This document shows, one piece after another, positions 60,319-64,000 of a stretch of DNA of 64,000 bases (position 1 is the stretch's first letter; each line of letters begins with the position of its first letter). The notes under the pieces are model-generated. The model was not told the origin of the DNA. It saw only the letters and a list, made by a program, of their open reading frames with translations, and searched no databases. Both the position numbers and the translations under genes were made by a program. Origin of the DNA: JAOUEA01 sp963821935 (GTDB lineage Bacteria; Actinomycetota; UBA4738; HRBIN12); the NCBI GenBank assembly GCA_963821935.1, contig CAWGFM010000002.1, positions 1 to 64,000 on the forward strand. Reading direction: 5' to 3'.

Positions 60319-62115
60319 TCACTGGGAGAGCGGCAGCATCGCGGGCGAGTGCATCGTGTCGAGCACCTTGCCCTTGCCCAGGTACATGTGCACGCCGCAC
60401 GGCAGGCACGGGTCGAAGCTGCGGACGGTCCGCATGATGTCGATCCCCTTGAAGTTCTCCTGAGAGTTCTCCTCGAAGATGTGCGTCCCCTGCACGGCAT
60501 CTTCATACGGACCGGGGGTGCCGTACTGGTCGCGCACGCTGGCGTTCCACGGCGTCGGAGGGTACGGGTGATAGTTCGCGATCTTGCCTTCGCGGATGAC
60601 CATGTGATGGGACAGGACCCCGCGAACGGCTTCGGTGAACCCGACGCTGATGGCCTCGTCGGGCACCGTGAACGGCTCCCAGGTCTTGGTGTGCCCGGCT
60701 CGGATCTCTTCGAGCGCGTGCTCGAGGAACTCCACGGCGCACGCGGCAGCGTAGGCCTGGAAGTACGTCCGCGCGCGGTCCCGTTCGATCGTGTTGCTGT
60801 ACTTCGGGACCCTCCACTCGAAGGTGACCTCGGGCTTCATCATCGTCTTGGGCAGGTTGATCTGGACGCTGGATCCCGTGGACTTGATGTACCGGCGGTC
60901 CACCAGGCCGCCCAGGGCCGTTGCCCAGAGCCGGGCGAGCGGGCCGCCACCGGTGTCGGCGGCCAGGTGGTCCGTGCCGTCGAACCAGCGCGGCGACATG
61001 ACCCAGCTGTAGTTGTTGTCGAAGTCGCGCTTCTGCGGCTTCGGCAACGTGTGCTGGTTCCAGGGGTGACGAGCGTCGACCGGGTTGCCCAAGGGGTCGC
61101 GATCGACGAACGTCTCCATCCCCTCCCAGTCGTCGTAGAACGAGCTGCCGAGCAGGATGCGGATGCCCAGGTTGATCTCGACGAGATCGTTGGTGAGGAG
61201 TTCGCCATCGCGGATCACCCCGGGGGAGACGTACATCTTGCGACCCCATTCGGTCATCTTCTCGTAGGTGAAGTCGCAGTACTCCGGGTCGTTGAACGCC
61301 CCCCAGCAGACGAGGTCGGCGCGACGCCGCCCGACCTGGTCGTAGCCGGGCAGCGCTTCGTAGAAGAAGTCGAACAAGTCGTCGTGCATCGGCACGACCC
61401 GCTTCATGAACTCCACGTACTTCATCAGGCGGGTCATGTAGTCGGTGAATAGCTGGATCGTGGCGACGGTGCCCACGCCACCCGGGTACAGGGTCGACGG
61501 GTGCACGTGCCGGCCTTCCATCAAGCAGAACATCTCGCGTGTGTAGCGGGAGACTTGCAGCGCCTCGCGGTAGAACTCGCCCTCGAGGGGGTTCAGCGAC
61601 CGCATGATGTCGCCGATCGTGCGGTAGCCGTGGTCGTCCGCATGGGGTGCGGGTGTGTTGTTGGCCTTGTCCAGGACGCCTGGGTTGGTCTCCTTCACCA
61701 TGCGCTCGCAGAAGTCCACCCCGACCAGGTTCTCCTGGAAGATGTTGTGGTCGAACATGTACTCGGCGGCCTCACCCAGGTTGATGATCCACTCGGCCAG
61801 GTGCGGTGGCTTGACCCCGTAGGCCATGTTCTGTCCGTAGACCGAGCACGTCGCGTGGTTGTCCCCGCAAATGCCGCAGATACGGCTGGTGATGAAGTGG
61901 GCGTCCCGCGGATCCTTGCCCTTCATGAAGATGCTGTAGCCGCGGAAGATCGAGGAGGTGCTGTAGCACTCGGCCACGGTCATGTTCGAGAAGTCGATCT
62001 TGGTGTAGATGCCGAGGCTGCCCACGATCCTGGTGATGGGATCCCACGCCATCTCGACGAGGTCGGTCTCCGCGCCCTCTCCCTTGGCTCGCGTCCCCTT
62101 CGTGCGTACGGCCAT
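60319..62115 (-). CDS. hhyL: Group 1h-type [NiFe] hydrogenase large subunit
   Basis: A 598-residue catalytic subunit. The first cysteine pair is in TSRICGICGDNHATCS (about residue 79), and the second in SFDPCLPCGVHMYLGKGK near the C-terminus, so all four nickel ligands are present. The C-terminal tail after the His (about 20 residues) is the substrate of the fused protease. Motif spelling and the DUF5947/6084/6893 neighbours fit the oxygen-tolerant high-affinity enzymes that oxidise atmospheric H2 (group 1h/5; Huc- or Hhy-related). The frame is undamaged. Confidence 0.93.
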   Translation of the reverse strand: MAVRTKGTRAKGEGAETDLVEMAWDPITRIVGSLGIYTKIDFSNMTVAECYSTSSIFRGYSIFMKGKDPRDAHFITSRICGICGDNHATCSVYGQNMAYGVKPPHLAEWIINLGEAAEYMFDHNIFQENLVGVDFCERMVKETNPGVLDKANNTPAPHADDHGYRTIGDIMRSLNPLEGEFYREALQVSRYTREMFCLMEGRHVHPSTLYPGGVGTVATIQLFTDYMTRLMKYVEFMKRVVPMHDDLFDFFYEALPGYDQVGRRRADLVCWGAFNDPEYCDFTYEKMTEWGRKMYVSPGVIRDGELLTNDLVEINLGIRILLGSSFYDDWEGMETFVDRDPLGNPVDARHPWNQHTLPKPQKRDFDNNYSWVMSPRWFDGTDHLAADTGGGPLARLWATALGGLVDRRYIKSTGSSVQINLPKTMMKPEVTFEWRVPKYSNTIERDRARTYFQAYAAACAVEFLEHALEEIRAGHTKTWEPFTVPDEAISVGFTEAVRGVLSHHMVIREGKIANYHPYPPTPWNASVRDQYGTPGPYEDAVQGTHIFEENSQENFKGIDIMRTVRSFDPCLPCGVHMYLGKGKVLDTMHSPAMLPLSQ

Positions 62116-62181
62116 CTGCTCACGCCTCCCTGTCGCTCACGCTGTGTCGGGTCAGCTCCGTCGTGATGGCGATGGTTCGCC

Positions 62182-63258
62182 TCACCAGTTCTTGCGATAT
62201 CCGGTGAGCAGTTGCGAGCCCTTCTTCCGCCACTTCGGTTCCTCATCCAGGGTCTTCATCGTGTAGCCCCGCAACCCACGGATCATCCGACCGTAGATAC
62301 CGCTTGCGGTCGTCGACACCCTGGCTCCCGGCGGTTCGTCCATGAAGGGCATGAACTTGTCGGGGAAGCCCGGCATGGTGCAGGCGATGCAGATCCGCCC
62401 ACGTTGGGGCAGCCCCCGATGCCGTTGATCCAGCCCGCGCTTCGGGACGTTGCACTGCACCACCGGGCCCCAGCACCCGAGCTTCACGATGCACTTGGGC
62501 GAGCCGTACTCGGTCGCGAAGTCTCCCTGCTCGTAGTAGCCGGCGCGGTCGCAGCCCTCGTGGACCGTCGCTCCGAACAACCACGTGGGTCGCAGGGCAT
62601 CGTCGAGCGGGATCATCGGCGCGCTGCCCCGCCGCTTGATACAGCAGGTACAGGATCGTCTCGGAGAGATTGTCGGGTTGGATCGGACACCCCGGCACGC
62701 AGATGATGGGGATGCCGGCCTTCGATTTCCAGCTCCACCCGAGGTAGTCGGGCACGCCCATGGCACCGGTCGGGTTGCCCTCCATGGCGTGGATGCCGCC
62801 GTAGGTGGCGCAGGTCCCCACCGCCATGACGGCGAGCGCCTTGGGCGTCAGCCGGTCGAGCCACTCACTGGTCGTCATGGGCTGGCCGGTGTCGGGGTTG
62901 TTCCCGAACCCGGACCAGTACCCCTCGGACTTGATGGACTCGTTGGGGATGGAACCTTCAATGACCAGGACGAACGGTTCCAGCTCTCCGCGATCCGCCT
63001 TGTGGAACCATTCGATGAAGTTGTCGCCCCGGTCTCGGGGCCACACTCGAAATCGATGAGCGGCCAGTGCACCGCGACCTTCGGCAGGCCGGGGAGCGCC
63101 CCGAGCGCGATCTCCTCGATGCTGGGCTGGGTGGCGGCCGTCAGCGCAACGGAGTCCCCGTCGCAGCTCAATCCCGCGTTGATCCAGAGGATGTGGACGA
63201 CCGGTTCCTCGGCTTCCGGCGTGCTGCTGGTGTCCGCCGCCGCGGTGGCTGTCGCCAT
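62182..63258 (-). CDS. hhyS: [NiFe] hydrogenase small subunit, two frameshifts
   Basis: Three frames join to about 358 residues: ATG 63258 to about 63035 (WINAGLSCDGDSVALTAATQ, first proximal Cys), about 63035 to 62625 (VGTCATYGGIHAMEGNPTGA; VPGCPIQPDNLSETILYLLY), and about 62625 to 62182 (HEGCDRAGYYEQGDFATEYG; CIVKLGCWGPVVQCN; CIACTMPGFPDKFMPF). All expected Fe-S cysteines are present once joined. No Tat signal is seen, as in group 1h enzymes. The breaks fall in C/G runs next to an intact hhyL, so sequence errors are likely. Confidence 0.85.
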
Positions 63259-63531
63259 GGCGTGTTCCTCCCCCTGGGGCATCGACGCCCCTTGTCGGTC
63301 AGGTCAAGGATCCGTCGGAGCCGGGAAGCGATCGCGCCGAGAAGTTCTGTGTGGCATCTGCAAACCGACTCCTGCCCATCGGTCACACTGATTGCCGATC
63401 AGGGTTCACACTAAACCCCATCCCTTCGGATCGCGCAATCGACCCGGACGACCGCTCGGCCAGGTCGCCCCGGCACCCACGCCCATGGCATGATGACGCG
63501 CTTCGTGGTGGCACTGATGGGGGTGGCTGGG

Positions 63532-64000
63532 ATGAGGGAGAACCGGTGCGGCGGTACACGGTGGCGCCTCGCGTTCGTGCTGCTGGCCCTGGTCGCTGCG
63601 GCGTGCGGGGACGACGCGGCAGATGGAGCAGACGAACCCTCCGCCGGCAGCACGGTTCGTCTGTACACGTCGGTCACCGAAGAAACGGTCGATGCCGTCG
63701 TGTCCTCGTTCGAGACTGCCAACCCCGACGTGCAGGTCGAGGTGTTCCGAGCCCCGACCGGCGACCTCAACGCACGGATCGCGTCCGAGCAGGAAGCGGG
63801 AGGCGTCGAGGCGGACGTGATCTGGGCCAGCGATCCGCTCTCGATGCAGGCTTGGGATGAGCAGGGACTGATCCTGCACGGCTGGACCCCTAAGGGAGCG
63901 GCCGAGGTGCCGGACGAGTTCAAGACCGAGACGTTCTGGGGAACCCGTCTCCTCTACATGGTGATCGTGCACAACTCCGCGTTGGAGGACCCACCGACGA
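63532..64000 (+). CDS. Periplasmic substrate-binding lipoprotein (partial)
   Basis: From the ATG at 63532 an open frame runs off the window end. MRENRCGGTRWRLAFVLLAL is followed by a lipobox (AAAC, Cys about residue 26), and then a family-1 extracellular solute-binding pattern: VRLYTSVTEETVDAVVSSFE, VEVFRAPTGDLNARIASEQE and EADVIWASDPLSMQAWDE. This resembles iron(III) or 2-aminoethylphosphonate ABC binding proteins. Transport genes would lie beyond the window. It is divergent from the hydrogenase operon. Confidence 0.85.
   Translation, partial: MRENRCGGTRWRLAFVLLALVAAACGDDAADGADEPSAGSTVRLYTSVTEETVDAVVSSFETANPDVQVEVFRAPTGDLNARIASEQEAGGVEADVIWASDPLSMQAWDEQGLILHGWTPKGAAEVPDEFKTETFWGTRLLYMVIVHNSALEDPPT

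Overview
The window is GC-rich with many GTG starts. It reads like a chromosomal segment of a poorly characterised actinobacterium. The best evidence is a group 1h-type high-affinity [NiFe] hydrogenase operon with the accessory families DUF5947, DUF6084 and DUF6893 (known from Actinomycetota), together with DUF7144, Mth938-like, UPF0104-kinase and NB-ARC-cyclase proteins. This is inference from protein families; no rRNA or intact tRNA gene lies in the window.

Layout. 0-5.2 kb: membrane-protein operon (AI-2E transporter, YihY/BrkB, kinase-like/UPF0104 fusion), then a five-helix membrane protein broken by one amber codon and a two-helix ion channel. 6-14 kb: small membrane proteins, a TPR-guanylate/adenylate cyclase divergent from a Crp/Fnr regulator, and secreted proteins. 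14.3-17.2 kb: a P-type ATPase with two frameshifts. 17.2-36 kb: an accessory region with three more class III cyclases, a phosphorelay cluster (histidine kinase, receivers, receiver-cyclase, LuxR regulator), two alpha/beta hydrolases, a GMC oxidoreductase and many duplicated gene fragments. 36-55 kb: mainly secreted or envelope proteins (vanadium haloperoxidase-like, metallophosphoesterase, two RTX-like repeat proteins, a CotH/lamin-tail protein) with small stress or house-cleaning enzymes. 55.4-63.3 kb: the hydrogenase operon, read leftward as hhyS, hhyL, NifU-like, DUF5947, DUF6084, fused maturation protease, DUF6893 microprotein, hypA, hypC. 63.5 kb to the end: the start of a substrate-binding lipoprotein.

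The most unusual feature is a dispersed repeat family built from a tRNA-Val(TAC)-like sequence split by about 35 nt between its D arm and anticodon arm. It has at least seven complete or degenerate copies between 6.7 and 32.4 kb. Several copies abut truncated duplicates of genes that are intact elsewhere in the window: Mth938-like (three copies), the GMC oxidoreductase C-terminus, the DUF202 3' end and a YggT internal fragment. One junction (GMC fragment, tRNA fragment, Mth938-like copy) is a circular permutation of the order at 32-36 kb, which suggests a circular or tandem intermediate.

At least seven conserved genes carry frameshifts or an in-frame stop, including the hydrogenase small subunit next to an intact large subunit. 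Sequencing or assembly indels are a serious alternative to real gene decay and should be excluded before calling these genes dead.
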